Shown here: in pieces, positions 17,877 through 27,477 of the stretch
Position numbering within the stretch: the first letter of the stretch is position 1
Layout of the letters: each line of letters starts with the position of its first letter
Source: Clostridium isatidis
Lineage (GTDB): Bacteria > Bacillota > Clostridia > Clostridiales > Clostridiaceae
NCBI RefSeq assembly: GCF_002285495.1
Contig: NZ_CP016786.1
Location: 2,246,001-2,310,000 of the forward strand
DNA: 64,000 nt
Reading direction: 5' to 3'
The notes under the pieces: model-generated
The model's database searches: none
Told to the model about the DNA's origin: nothing
Seen by the model: the letters and a program-made list of their open reading frames with translations, nothing else
Translations under genes and position numbers: made by a program

Positions 17877-18698
17877 TTAACTTTTATCAGCTCCGGCAGA
17901 GACGCCTTGAACTAAATATTTTTGGAAAATAATAAATACTATTGTAATTGGAATAGCAATTAGGATTGCTCCTGCAGCAAAGATTGTAAAGTTAACACTC
18001 TCCTTTCCATTTATTAATGCAAATAAACCAACGGCTAAGGTTTTTGATTTATCTGTAGACAGCAGTATGTTTGGTAAAATAAAGTCCATCCAAGGAAGCA
18101 TAAATTGGGAAACAGCACAATAGGTGATAATAGGCTTGGACATAGGAACTATTATCTTGTAAAAAACCTGAAACTTGCTGCAGCCATCAATATAAGCTGC
18201 CTCGTCTATGGCATATGGAACTCCATCTAAATAACCCTTTACCAGCCAGGTATTATAGGGTATTGCCCCTACTGCATAAACAATTATCATGCTTATTGGC
18301 TTTCCTATCAGACCTAAAAGAAGAAATAGGGTATATATGGCTGTCATTGACAAAAATGTAGGGAACATTGAAATTATCATTATTGTCACAAGGCTTGCCT
18401 TCTTCCCCCTAAATTTAAATCTGGACATTATCCAAGAGGTCAGCATGATTAAAATCAAGGAAAATATTGTACTGGCAACTGCAATTTTTAAGCTATTAAA
18501 AAACCATAGCGAATAATTGGTCTCTGCAAATAGTCTTCTAAAGTTATCTAGGCTTAAATTGCTAAAATTTATTTCTGTTAAGGGTCCACTTCCCTTTTGA
18601 AAGGCAGAAAGTATAATCCATAAAACAGGCACTATTACTATTAAGGACATAATAATAAGCTCTAAATTTACTAAAAATCCTGTTATCTTCTTTTTCAT
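17877..18698 (-). CDS. malG: Maltodextrin ABC permease, MalG type
   Basis: This 273-residue inner-membrane permease has about six transmembrane helices, starting with LELIIMSLIVIVPVLWIILS, and the cytoplasmic EAA loop DEAAYIDGCSKFQVFYKIIV (about 190-210) that docks the ATPase. The C-terminal end ASAGADKS-like tail is normal for MalG/MdxG proteins. It begins 10 bp after the MalF stop and ends 17 bp before the binding protein, so translation is probably coupled. Confidence 0.92.
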   Translation of the reverse strand: MKKKITGFLVNLELIIMSLIVIVPVLWIILSAFQKGSGPLTEINFSNLSLDNFRRLFAETNYSLWFFNSLKIAVASTIFSLILIMLTSWIMSRFKFRGKKASLVTIMIISMFPTFLSMTAIYTLFLLLGLIGKPISMIIVYAVGAIPYNTWLVKGYLDGVPYAIDEAAYIDGCSKFQVFYKIIVPMSKPIITYCAVSQFMLPWMDFILPNILLSTDKSKTLAVGLFALINGKESVNFTIFAAGAILIAIPITIVFIIFQKYLVQGVSAGADKS

Positions 18699-18708
18699 GA
18701 TCTTCCTC

Positions 18709-20046
18709 CTATAATTCCTTGAAAGCTACAGTTCTTCTAAAGTTCCAATAGGATACAGCCCCTATGATGATAAATAGTAAAACGCTCATAACAGCCGCAA
18801 TATCATACATCTGCTGATTTAAGGTCAGCTTATATATCCAGGAAATTAAAATATCTGTATCCCCTGCAAACTGCATTTTTTCATTTATAGGTCCCCCTTG
18901 AGTCAGAAAATATATTGCCCCAAAGGAGTTAAAATTAGCTGCCATGCTCATAATTAAATTGGGCAGAGTAGCCTTAAATACTAGAGGCAGGGTTATTTTC
19001 ATAAAGGCCTGAAATTTATCTGCTCCGTCAATATAAGCTGCTTCATACAGGCTCTTATCTAAGTTTGACAATACTCCCAACATCATAACCATAAAGACTG
19101 GAAAGCCAAGCCATAGATTAACCACTAAAACTGTGACTTTAGCTATATTTGGATCTGATAAAAATGGTATGTTCTCTGAAATAATTCCCAGCTTTAATAG
19201 GAAGCTGTTTAATGGTCCAAATTGCCCATTTAAAAGATTTCTAAAAACCAAGAGGGAGATCATTTGGGGAATTGCCCAAGGCAGTATTAAGATTGTTCTA
19301 AATAGTTTTTTAAATTTTACTCCCTTATGATTTAATATTATTGCCTGCAAAAGACCTAAAAAATATGAAGATAAGGTGCTTACTAAGGTCCAGGTTATTG
19401 TCCAAGCTAATACCTTAATAAAGGTCTTTGACCAAATTGGAACTGTAAAGATTTTTTTGAAATTAGCAAGTCCAACCCAATCTAACAGCTTTCCTGGAGG
19501 AAGGTGATCCCTATTGTAATTTAAAAAGGCTGTTAAGATTGAGAAAATTATTGGCATAATAACTACAAATAAGAAGGCAGCTCCAATTGGCATTAGGATT
19601 AAGTAAGGAAAATTTTTATTTTTAAATTTTATAAAGTAATCTTTTGAGCTTATATATTCTCCACTTTCCTCTATCCCTTTAGCTGTTTGATAGGCGTCTT
19701 TAAGATTGAAAATATAAACAGCTATAAAGATAACTAAAGTAAATAAAGCTATTACTCCGTTAATTAAAAGCATGGTAGAATGGTCTCCATACTTTCCCCC
19801 TGCCTTTTCTCCTAAGGTAATCAAGCCCCAAAAGCCCTTTGTAAAAAATCCCCCATGGAGCCTGATTGAGAAATCCTTTACATAACCTGCAAAATATTCA
19901 AGCCAATATCCGCTGAATAATTCAATTGATATCATCAATAACTGAAATGCAAATAGGATAAGTCCCTTTAATCTTTGCTTACATATAAAAAACTGTCCGC
20001 TTCCCCAGAAAAAAATTGATAAGATTAATGCCTTTTTTCTTTTCAC
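18709..20046 (-). CDS. malF: Maltodextrin ABC permease, MalF type
   Basis: This 445-residue permease has two N-terminal helices (about 8-60), a third near residue 95-115, then the core transport domain with NLWLGFPVFMVMMLGVLSN and the EAA loop YEAAYIDGADKFQAFMKITL (about 339-358). The long N-terminal region is usual for MalF/MdxF. It partners MalG in the membrane to form the channel. It is the first gene of the operon, with AAAGGGAGAT upstream of its start and a promoter about 100 bp before it. Confidence 0.92.
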   Translation of the reverse strand: MKRKKALILSIFFWGSGQFFICKQRLKGLILFAFQLLMISIELFSGYWLEYFAGYVKDFSIRLHGGFFTKGFWGLITLGEKAGGKYGDHSTMLLINGVIALFTLVIFIAVYIFNLKDAYQTAKGIEESGEYISSKDYFIKFKNKNFPYLILMPIGAAFLFVVIMPIIFSILTAFLNYNRDHLPPGKLLDWVGLANFKKIFTVPIWSKTFIKVLAWTITWTLVSTLSSYFLGLLQAIILNHKGVKFKKLFRTILILPWAIPQMISLLVFRNLLNGQFGPLNSFLLKLGIISENIPFLSDPNIAKVTVLVVNLWLGFPVFMVMMLGVLSNLDKSLYEAAYIDGADKFQAFMKITLPLVFKATLPNLIMSMAANFNSFGAIYFLTQGGPINEKMQFAGDTDILISWIYKLTLNQQMYDIAAVMSVLLFIIIGAVSYWNFRRTVAFKEL

Positions 20047-20116
20047 CCTAATCTCCCTTTCTTAAATAATCTAAAAACTTCCTCGTTTATTAAGATTTTT
20101 ATCTTCTCTTAAATTT

Positions 20117-20169
20117 AACTTATGCGTTTAACTTACTGAAATTATAACCTTTTCTGTAAACAATCTCAA
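20117..20169 (-). promoter_or_regulatory. Promoter and LacI-type operator of the maltodextrin operon
   Basis: On the minus strand TTGAGA (20169-20164) and TATAAT (20146-20141) are 17 bp apart, a near-ideal sigma-A promoter. Directly downstream, 20117-20135 (plus strand AACTTATGCGTTTAACTTA) is an imperfect palindrome with a central CG-containing core. The same ACTTATGCnTTTAA core recurs before the regulator gene at 21340. I infer a MalR binding site overlapping the transcription start. Confidence 0.6.
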
Positions 20170-20279
20170 TCTATAATTGCTTTTTATGGCTAACTTTGGA
20201 AGTTCTAACAAGCCTCTCTTTATGTAAACTATCTTCTATTTACTTAAATTTTTTTGTTAAGTAAATTATTAAATAAAAA

Positions 20280-20389
20280 AGTCTAGAAGCTGCAAGACTT
20301 CCTACAGCTGCCAGACTTTTATTAATCACTTAATTTTTTGTAATTATAAACAAAAGAAAATTGTGCTTTTGTATACTTGCACAATTTTC
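20280..20389 (-). terminator. Two hairpins ending the regulator transcript
   Basis: The hairpin at 20356-20389 has an 11-bp perfect stem (GAAAATTGTGC and complement) followed on the minus strand by a T run, 10 bp past the regulator stop. A second, imperfect hairpin (20280-20317, arms AGTCT and AGACT around paired CAGCT segments) follows. Together they insulate the maltodextrin promoter from regulator transcription. Confidence 0.7.
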
Positions 20390-20398
20390 TAAAGCTTT

Positions 20399-21319
20399 TT
20401 ATTTATTTTTTAGTGATTTTATATATATAACATGATTATTCTCTTCTTTATTTTCCAGCCTTAATAATTTTTCCATAACTTCTACTGCCCTTTCTGCCTT
20501 TTCCCTGTTGCTTACAATAATTCTCTTAGTATCTGGCAACAGCATAATATCCTTTTCGCTGTTTACAACTACACAGAGATTTTTATTATCTACATACCTT
20601 TCTAGCTGCATGCCAAGAAGCTCACCAAGGACCAAACCCTTTTTATCCTTTCTCTTCTCCAAAAACTCCCTAAGATTATTTTCATATTTATTAATAAAGA
20701 TATCCTCCCTTGGCACCCTTTTTTCTATGGTCTCTAAGCTTGTCTTATTTGAATAATCATCCATAACAACATAATAGTCCTTTCCTAAATACTCCTCTGC
20801 TTTATCCATGACTTCATCAAAATCAGTTAGGATCTTATAAAAGATGTCATCCTCTATGTATCCATCTATAAAAATTGCAGGCACATAAAATTGATTGGCG
20901 ATTTTCTTAAAGGTTCCCTTATCTAAATCCACTATAAAAATCGCATCCAAAGAACGCTTCTGTCCTATTTCTAAATCCTTCATAACTTCCTTACTCGGCA
21001 GTAAAAGCACATCATAGCCTAAAGCATTTAACTTTCTCTGCATTTCCCTTGCTAAATCGTAATAGTTATGCAATTTGCTCTTTTTATTTTCAGCTTCTAT
21101 GTTGATTATTATTCCAACCATATAACTTCTCTTGCTTGCTAGGGACTTGGCATTCATATTGGGAACATATTTAAGCTTATTGGCAGCCTCAAAAATACGC
21201 ATCCTTGTTTCATGGCTTATCTTTTCCTTGTTTGAATAATTTAAAACATAGGAAACAGTAGCTGTCGAAACTCCAGCCTCCCTTGCTATATCCTTCATTG
21301 TTACTCTTTTTGCAGACAT
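20399..21319 (-). CDS. malR: LacI-family regulator of the maltodextrin operon
   Basis: This 306-residue protein has an N-terminal LacI-type DNA-binding domain: VTMKDIAREAGVSTATVSYV followed by the hinge region LKYVPNMNAKSLASKRSYMV (about 50-69). The sugar-sensing domain continues to residue 290 but is somewhat shorter than the usual 330-340 residues. It is encoded directly upstream of the maltodextrin operon on the same strand. The operator-like core is found before both units, so it probably represses itself and the operon, released by a maltodextrin. Function is inferred from context. Confidence 0.85.
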   Translation of the reverse strand: MSAKRVTMKDIAREAGVSTATVSYVLNYSNKEKISHETRMRIFEAANKLKYVPNMNAKSLASKRSYMVGIIINIEAENKKSKLHNYYDLAREMQRKLNALGYDVLLLPSKEVMKDLEIGQKRSLDAIFIVDLDKGTFKKIANQFYVPAIFIDGYIEDDIFYKILTDFDEVMDKAEEYLGKDYYVVMDDYSNKTSLETIEKRVPREDIFINKYENNLREFLEKRKDKKGLVLGELLGMQLERYVDNKNLCVVVNSEKDIMLLPDTKRIIVSNREKAERAVEVMEKLLRLENKEENNHVIYIKSLKNK

Positions 21320-21339
21320 CTAACCACCTCTATACCCTT

Positions 21340-21358
21340 ACTTATGCCTTTAAGTATA
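21340..21358 (-). promoter_or_regulatory. Operator-like site before the LacI-family regulator gene
   Basis: Plus-strand ACTTATGCCTTTAAGTATA shares ACTTATGCnTTTAA with the site at the maltodextrin promoter (20118-20131). It lies 20 bp upstream of the regulator start, compatible with autorepression. Confidence 0.45.
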
Positions 21359-21540
21359 CATTGGGAAATCGTTAGTGTCAATTTTGGCATTCTCGTCTTG
21401 AGAAATAATACTTCCAATATATCTAGTTACTAACACTGGAGACTTTTATGACTTTATTGCATATAGTCTAGGATTTACTTTGTACTGGATAATAAATGGG
21501 TTTTCCAACAAAGATATGAGTTATGGTGTGTAATAAAAGA

Positions 21541-21571
21541 GCTTTTCAAATTTTATTGAAAAGCCCTTTTA
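21541..21571 (-). terminator. Terminator after the ROK kinase gene
   Basis: A 9-bp perfect stem (GCTTTTCAA and complement) with a 6-nt loop lies 12 bp beyond the kinase stop; the minus strand continues with CTCTTTTATT. Confidence 0.7.
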
Positions 21572-21575
21572 GAAT

Positions 21576-22469
21576 TTAAGTTTTATATTCTATTTCTTGC
21601 TTATACTTATATACAATCCCTAATAAATTAGAATCATTACCTAAAATCGCTTTAACTATAGTTGGCTTTATTTTATGGAATGTTTTTATTTTCAATATTT
21701 CATCAACCTTTTCTTTTAAAATATCTATATACTTATCATTAGAACTAATTGCCCCGCTGATAATGATAACTTCAGGATCTATAATATACTGAATGTTTAT
21801 ACAGGCCAATGAAAGATAAGTAATATATTCTTCAACTGCTTTTTTTAATTGTTTATTTTTATCAAATTCATTAAAAAGCTCTATTCCATTAGTGATTTTA
21901 CCCTTATGAACTTCTCTAGTCTTTTCAACAATCCCGCCTACAGAGCTTAATCCTCCTAAAGAATTAAAATTCATATTTTTTACATCATTTCTAAGGAGCA
22001 TATATCCTAGTTCACCAGCACTATTATTAACCCCTTTAATTATTTTTCCGTCAATACATATTGCCCCGCCAATTGCCGTACCTACTACAAATAGGGCAAC
22101 ATTCTTTTTACCCTTGGCCTTTCCATTCCAAATTTCTCCAAGTAATGAGCAGTTTCCATCATTTTCAATAATAACTTCAGCATTAACTTTCTTCTTTATG
22201 TCTCCTAACAAATCTTCTCCTATTATATAACTTAAAGCAGAACTTCCTTCAATTATTTTCTTTTCCTTATTATAACTTTCCGGACAACTAATCCCTATAA
22301 CTTCTTCTATATCATCAGTTTCATCATATATTTTACAAATATAATCAACTAATTCCTTATAAGTATCTTGAATCTTAATTATTTTTTTATAAATCAGTTC
22401 TGCTTCCTCTGTGACTATTCCATATTTTAGATTTGTTCCGCCTATATCAAAGGCTAAATACTTTCTCAT
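21576..22469 (-). CDS. ROK-family sugar kinase
   Basis: This 297-residue protein has the ROK/actin-like ATP-binding start KYLAFDIGGTNLKYGIV and the sugar site VIIENDGNCSLLGEIWNGKA with its catalytic Asp. It then has VGTAIGGAICIDGKIIKGVN and SAGELGYM. The cysteine zinc motif of many ROK kinases is absent, as in beta-glucoside and N-acetylmannosamine-kinase-like groups. It follows the GH38 mannosidase by 26 bp, so it probably phosphorylates a hexose, possibly mannose, freed in the cytoplasm. The locus around it is damaged, so it may be a survivor without its pathway. Confidence 0.85.
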   Translation of the reverse strand: MRKYLAFDIGGTNLKYGIVTEEAELIYKKIIKIQDTYKELVDYICKIYDETDDIEEVIGISCPESYNKEKKIIEGSSALSYIIGEDLLGDIKKKVNAEVIIENDGNCSLLGEIWNGKAKGKKNVALFVVGTAIGGAICIDGKIIKGVNNSAGELGYMLLRNDVKNMNFNSLGGLSSVGGIVEKTREVHKGKITNGIELFNEFDKNKQLKKAVEEYITYLSLACINIQYIIDPEVIIISGAISSNDKYIDILKEKVDEILKIKTFHKIKPTIVKAILGNDSNLLGIVYKYKQEIEYKT

Positions 22470-22495
22470 ATTGCTTATCCCTTATTAAGTAAAAT

Positions 22496-25101
22496 TTAAT
22501 ACCAAAGTTTTATTGTAAGCATATTATATGGTTTAATAATCAAATCTTTACCTTCTTGCTCAACCTCTATATTATTTACAATTGAAATGTTAGAGAATTT
22601 TCTAAAGTCTTTAATTTTTACTTCCATGCTCTTATCTGTTGAATTTTTTAATCTTAATAATATTGCCTTATCCTTTAATGATGGTGCAAGACTACTAAAT
22701 ACAAGATTATTGTCTAATTCTAACAAGGAATATTCTCTGTCAAATTTAGGAAGATTCTTTGCTGATGCTTGAATTTTATTATCTAGTCTATTAATAAACT
22801 TATTAAAAGTCTGCATTTGATAAGTTATGTTTTGAGCTGTATAGCTTTCATAGCGTTTATCTATTAGCTTTCCATCAAAGGAAGCCTTTTCTAATACTAT
22901 AGCAAATTCAAATTCATTAATTCCATGCTGCTGTGCTAATGGTGTAGGAATCATAACATGTCCTTTATTAGTAGTATCACCAGATGCACGTCCAGGACGA
23001 TATAATAAATTTGGCTTACCTAACTCCCCTGTAGTTGATAATAAAGTTAAGTATAAAATATCATCAATTACTTGATACTCCTTTATTCCCTTTGAATAAA
23101 CAGATAAGGTATATTCTTCATTTGTAATAGCAGCTGTACTTTCAAATACTTCTATGTCTATTGGTATTTCTACATATTTTCTAGGCCAATCCTTTGAAAG
23201 ATTTCCATTAAAAATAGGACGTTTAATATATCCAAAAGGGACTGAAGCTATTGATTCTTTAGAATATATATCTGATTTTATTCCTACTCTAAGTCTATGG
23301 CTGTCTATCTTATTATCAACAATAATTTTGCAAGAAATTAATTCAGATTCTCTAGTTAATGTAATTTCTAATTTTAAATCAAGATTCTCTAATTCTTTTT
23401 TTGTTATTCTTGCTTCAAGATTTTTAGGCAGCAATTTCCTTCCTGATAGAATTAATTTTTCCTGTGGCCCATTAATTTCTTTTATTCCTTCTGTAACTCT
23501 AAAATATATTGGCTTATCATTTCTTAATTCAGAAAAATCGTAAGTATCCCCATCATTACCACAGTCCTCAAAGAATATGAAATCTTCTACTACTTTGCCA
23601 TTCTTTAATTTTAAACAAATTTTATTATCTACAATATAAATTTTATAAGTCTCATTACTAATTTCTAATTTTTCATCTATAAAAGCTTTCTGAACTTCCC
23701 CCTCTGCTATTTCAAATACCTTATATCCCATTGCAGGTAAGGATATTTTCGCAAGGGCTGTTACTTTAACATAAGGATCTTCATTTATATAATAATTTCC
23801 TTCTGCTTCCTCAATTAACATATCCTTTTTTCCTTCAAAATGCTTAACAGAAAGTATTCTAAAATCATCTGTATCCTTTAAATAGACATTTTCATCTTTG
23901 CTCATAAATTCAACAATCTTATATCCCTTAAACTCATATGGCAAGGTATTGAATACTATTACTTCATTTTCCTTTAGACCAATTCCTTCGGCTATCTTTC
24001 TTTTGATCAAATTTTCTACGGCTTCACAAATTTCCCTAGCCTGTTTCATACGATATAATACATCTTCTGCTACATTATCTGTAATGCAGCCTCCCATTCC
24101 ATCATGAGCTTGTCCTTCTAATACCTTTTTCCATGCTGTATTTATAAGATTTTTACTTATATCTATTCCTAAGCTTTCTGCTATTGCATATAAGGGCTCA
24201 ATTCTATTTATCAACATTTGTTCTAAATCAAAATTAGTTTTCTTAATATCATATCTAACAGAACCTATACTTTTATGAACACGGGCATAAGAGGGCTCCC
24301 TAAACTCTCCTGTATAAGTTTTTAATTTCTCTCTATTCTTTCTAATAAAGTCTACAAATTCCTCATAACTACTTACTAAATATTCATCCTCAGAATTTTT
24401 ACTAATTTCCTGAAGTTTATTATTTAAATCAGGAATAATATTAAGTTGATCTCCTCCTGCAGGTATAAGTATTTCTTCTAAATTTGCTAATTCTTTTATC
24501 TTTTTAACTAAGGGAAATAATTTTTTTCTTTAAACTCTTCTGACGTATTTAATCTTGCTCCTCCACCATATCCATTAATTAAATTTATTGCATATATATG
24601 TTCATTTCCTAATCCCTTCCATATAAAATAAGGGGATTTTACATGTTTTTCAAAATTTATTCCTCTCCAGAATATTATATTATCTATTCCTGAATTTCTT
24701 AGAATTGTAGGCATCTGAGCATTAAAGCCAAATATATCAGGCAAATATCCAATCGGCATATATTTCCCTATTTTTTCTGTTTCATAAATTCCTATAGCAA
24801 GATTTCTTAAAATAGCTTCTCCGGATACTAAGAAATCATCAGTTTGTGTATACCATGGTCCTATTGATAATCTTCCTTCGGAAACAAACTTTTTTATTTG
24901 CCCCAATCTTTCTGGATTTATTGATAAATAATCCTCTAAAATAGATATCTGACCATCAAGGCAAAACTTTGCCTCTTTATTAGCTTCTAATTCATCTAAA
25001 ACTTCAGAAAAAACATGATCACTTAAAACAAGCGTATCCATAGTTGTAAAATACCATTCTCTATCCCAATGAGTATGATTAACTACATTAACCTTTACCA
25101 T
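22496..25101 (-). pseudogene. GH38 alpha-mannosidase, interrupted by a frameshift
   Basis: Two frames together make one GH38 enzyme of about 868 residues. The first (start ATG 25101 after AGAGGAGA) has the zinc-site HTHWDREWYFT, the nucleophile block GPWYTQTDDFLVSGEAILRN and LPDIFGFNAQMP. It stops at 24508 after EEFKEKNYFP. Removing one base of the seven-A run at 24521-24527 would continue as LFPLVKKIKELANLEEILIP and join the second frame, which has EGQAHDGMGGCITDNVAED, the second zinc-ligand block. Homologues such as MngB act with a fructose-family PTS on mannosyl-glycerate phosphate. The break is at a homopolymer, so a real mutation, phase variation or an assembly error are all possible. 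Confidence 0.85.
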
Positions 25102-25147
25102 ATTTAAATCTCCTCTCATATTAAAAACTACTTCCTTATAAATAAAT

Positions 25148-27028
25148 GGGGCTGTCGCACTAAATAATTAGTGTGAAGCTCCTTTTTGATGAAAAAAATA
25201 AATCCCAGACTTTAAAAGTCTAGGATTTATGGTAAAATATTTTTCATGCCTATAAAAAAAATCTTACGAAAAAATTATACTTTAAATCAAAAGGTTTATC
25301 AACTAAAACTTCCTTTTGATATTGATTGCATAATTCCAAGTAATGATTCTGTGCGATTACTAAGCCAGTTTGTAGAGGAGATGGATTTGACTGAGCTATA
25401 TTCTACTTATTTTAGAATAAGAGAAAATCAAGTATCGCCCATGAAAATGCTGAAAATTATGCTATACGCTTATATGAATGGAATTTATTCTTCACGTGAT
25501 ATTGAGCTAGCTTGCCGTAGAGATATAAATTTTATGTTTTTACTAGAAGGGGCTTCCGCTCCGGATCACTCAACATTTGCAAGGTTTAGAAGTTTACATT
25601 TCGCCCCATGTTCTGAAAAGATTTTAGCTGAAATGACTAATTTTCTTTATAAAATAGGAGAAGTATCAGGTAACAACATATTTATTGATGGTACTAAAAT
25701 AGAAGCTTGTGCAAATAAATATACTTTTGTTTGGAAAAAAGCTGTTACAAAAAACATGGCAAAGTTATTAATTAAATTAGCCGACCTTGTAAAAGAATCT
25801 GAAGAACTTTATGGAATTAAATTAATTTATAAAGATAAAGTAGAAATTAAACATGTGAAGAAGCTAAGAAAAAAGCTTTATGAGTTGAAGAGATCAGAAG
25901 GTATAGAATTCGTCCACGGATGTGGTAAAAGAAAAACTACACTACAAAAGTCTATAGAAAAACTTGAAGAGTATCTTTCAAAATTTAAAGAATATAATCA
26001 GAAAGTGTACACTTGCGGTGATAGAAATAGCTATTCAAAAACAGATACTGATGCTACATTTATGAGAATGAAGGAAGATGCTATGAAAAATGGACAACTT
26101 AAACCTGCTTATAATGTACAACATGGAGTAGATTCAGAATACATTACTTGGCTTACGGTAGGGCCTCAGCCCACAGACACAACGACTCTAATACCATTTT
26201 TAAAAACTATGGAGGAACATTTAAATTTTAAATACTTAAAAATTGTTGCTGATGCTGGATATGAAAGTGAAGAAAATTATTCTTTTATTGAAGATAATAA
26301 TCAAATAGCATTTATTAAACCTGCTAACTACGAATTATCAAAAACGAGAAAATATAAAAATGATATTGGTAAAATAGAAAATATGGATTATAATCCTGAA
26401 AATGATATTTTCATATGTCAGAATGGTAAAAAGTTAAAAATGGAAGGCGTAAAATTAAGAAAATCAAAAACAGGATATGAAAGTGAAAAAACAATTTATA
26501 CATGTGAAGATTGTAGTGATTGTAAATATAAAAGCAAATGCATTAAAGGAAATAATTGCAAAACACCTTTAGAAGAAAGAACTAAAAAATTTGAAACCTC
26601 AAAAAAATTTAATCGTCAAAGAAAAGAAGACTTAGAGAGAATAATTAGTGATGAAGGTTGCTTGCTAAGAATGAATAGGAGTATTCAAGCAGAAGGTTCC
26701 TTTGCGCAAGTTAAACAAGATATGAATTTTAGAAGGTTCATGTGTCGTGGACAAAGAAATGTTTTAGCCGAAAGTACATTGCTTGCAATGGCTCATAATA
26801 TAAATAAAATTCATAGAAAAATCCAAGCAGGCCGAACTGGACAACATTTATTTGAAATAAAGAAAACTGCATAATTAATTTTAAAAAAGTCTTTTTTCTT
26901 AGGCTTATTAAAGTGCGCCTTTTTTAAGAAATAATTTTATTTTGTCAGCAAAGATTCGAATCTTCTCTTTTTATTGAAAAATAGGAGCTGTCGCTAGCGT
27001 TTTTTTCACCCGCTAATGCGACAGCCCC
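25148..27028 (+). mobile_element. IS1182-like insertion sequence, copy 1
   Basis: The element is 1881 bp, bounded by perfect 12-bp inverted repeats GGGGCTGTCGCA (25148-25159) and TGCGACAGCCCC (27017-27028). The flanking bases AAATAAAT and ATTTATTT are themselves inverted, so insertion was into a symmetrical AT site without an obvious direct duplication. Each end can fold into its own hairpin (25148-25182 and 26983-27028), which may block outside transcription. It carries one transposase and lies between the mannosidase start and the PTS EIIA frame, splitting what was probably one operon. A 90%-like copy lies inverted at 37.2 kb. Confidence 0.85.
25246..26874 (+). CDS. IS1182-family transposase, copy 1
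   Basis: This 542-residue protein is an intact DDE transposase. The N-terminal half contains GASAPDHSTFARFRS and NIFIDGTKIEACANKYTFVW (the first catalytic Asp in FIDGTK). The middle has LKIVADAGYESEENYSFIED (second Asp). A cysteine cluster ECCDCSDC-like block (CEDCSDCKYKSKC, about 423-435) precedes the conserved QAEGSFAQVKQDMNFRRFMC, which holds the catalytic Glu. The start ATG at 25246 follows a small hairpin at 25203-25235 and has no strong ribosome site, suggesting low expression. It differs from copy 2 at many scattered residues. Confidence 0.92.
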   Translation: MPIKKILRKNYTLNQKVYQLKLPFDIDCIIPSNDSVRLLSQFVEEMDLTELYSTYFRIRENQVSPMKMLKIMLYAYMNGIYSSRDIELACRRDINFMFLLEGASAPDHSTFARFRSLHFAPCSEKILAEMTNFLYKIGEVSGNNIFIDGTKIEACANKYTFVWKKAVTKNMAKLLIKLADLVKESEELYGIKLIYKDKVEIKHVKKLRKKLYELKRSEGIEFVHGCGKRKTTLQKSIEKLEEYLSKFKEYNQKVYTCGDRNSYSKTDTDATFMRMKEDAMKNGQLKPAYNVQHGVDSEYITWLTVGPQPTDTTTLIPFLKTMEEHLNFKYLKIVADAGYESEENYSFIEDNNQIAFIKPANYELSKTRKYKNDIGKIENMDYNPENDIFICQNGKKLKMEGVKLRKSKTGYESEKTIYTCEDCSDCKYKSKCIKGNNCKTPLEERTKKFETSKKFNRQRKEDLERIISDEGCLLRMNRSIQAEGSFAQVKQDMNFRRFMCRGQRNVLAESTLLAMAHNINKIHRKIQAGRTGQHLFEIKKTA

Positions 27029-27042
27029 ATTTATTTTATTAT

Positions 27043-27477
27043 CTAAGATAATATCATATCTTCTATTAATCTTTCCAACTCATCAATTGATGCACTTTTA
27101 ATATTATCCCTAAAATCATCATCTATAAGAGCAGTAGCAATTTTACTAAGTAATATTATATGTTCTGTACCGGCTTTTGACTCAGGAATTAATAATACAA
27201 AAGAGCATTCAATTGGATTTTCATCTAAACTATCCCATTCAATTGCTTTTGTCTTGAAAAATAATATCCCAGGAAATAATACTTTAGAACTTTTACAATG
27301 AGGTATAGCAAATCCATCTTGAAAACCTGTTGTACCTAATGCTTCCCTTTCTTTTAACCCCTTTAAGCAATCTTCTGCTTTTTCAAAATATCCCAACTCT
27401 TGAGCCTTTTCAGAAATTACTTCAAAAAACTCCTCTTTACTTTTTAATGTTTCATTTAAGAAAAAGATATTGATTTG
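27043..27477 (-). CDS. PTS EIIA domain (fructose/mannitol type) after an in-frame TAG
   Basis: This frame encodes a fructose-type EIIA domain with the phosphorylated histidine in GTTGFQDGFAIPHCKS. It is in the same frame as the upstream EIIBC and separated from it by only one TAG (27480-27478). The first conserved segment, INIFFLNETLKSKEEFFEVI, starts immediately after that TAG and has no ATG, GTG or TTG before it; the first usable start is a TTG at 27396, which would delete it. I infer an originally fused EIIBCA protein cut by a nonsense mutation, or readthrough. IS copy 1 lies 14 bp downstream of its stop. Confidence 0.65.
   Translation of the reverse strand, partial: QINIFFLNETLKSKEEFFEVISEKAQELGYFEKAEDCLKGLKEREALGTTGFQDGFAIPHCKSSKVLFPGILFFKTKAIEWDSLDENPIECSFVLLIPESKAGTEHIILLSKIATALIDDDFRDNIKSASIDELERLIEDMILS

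Noticed and set aside
21402..21533. 43-codon plus-strand open stretch with hydrophobic content (TGDFYDFIAYSLGFTLYWII)
   Set aside because: It has no start codon, is preceded by a stop, and I could not tie it to a family; possibly the tail of a lost membrane protein.
23154..23543. 129-codon plus-strand frame
   Set aside because: It is antisense to the GH38 coding sequence, has no ribosome binding site and no recognisable motifs.
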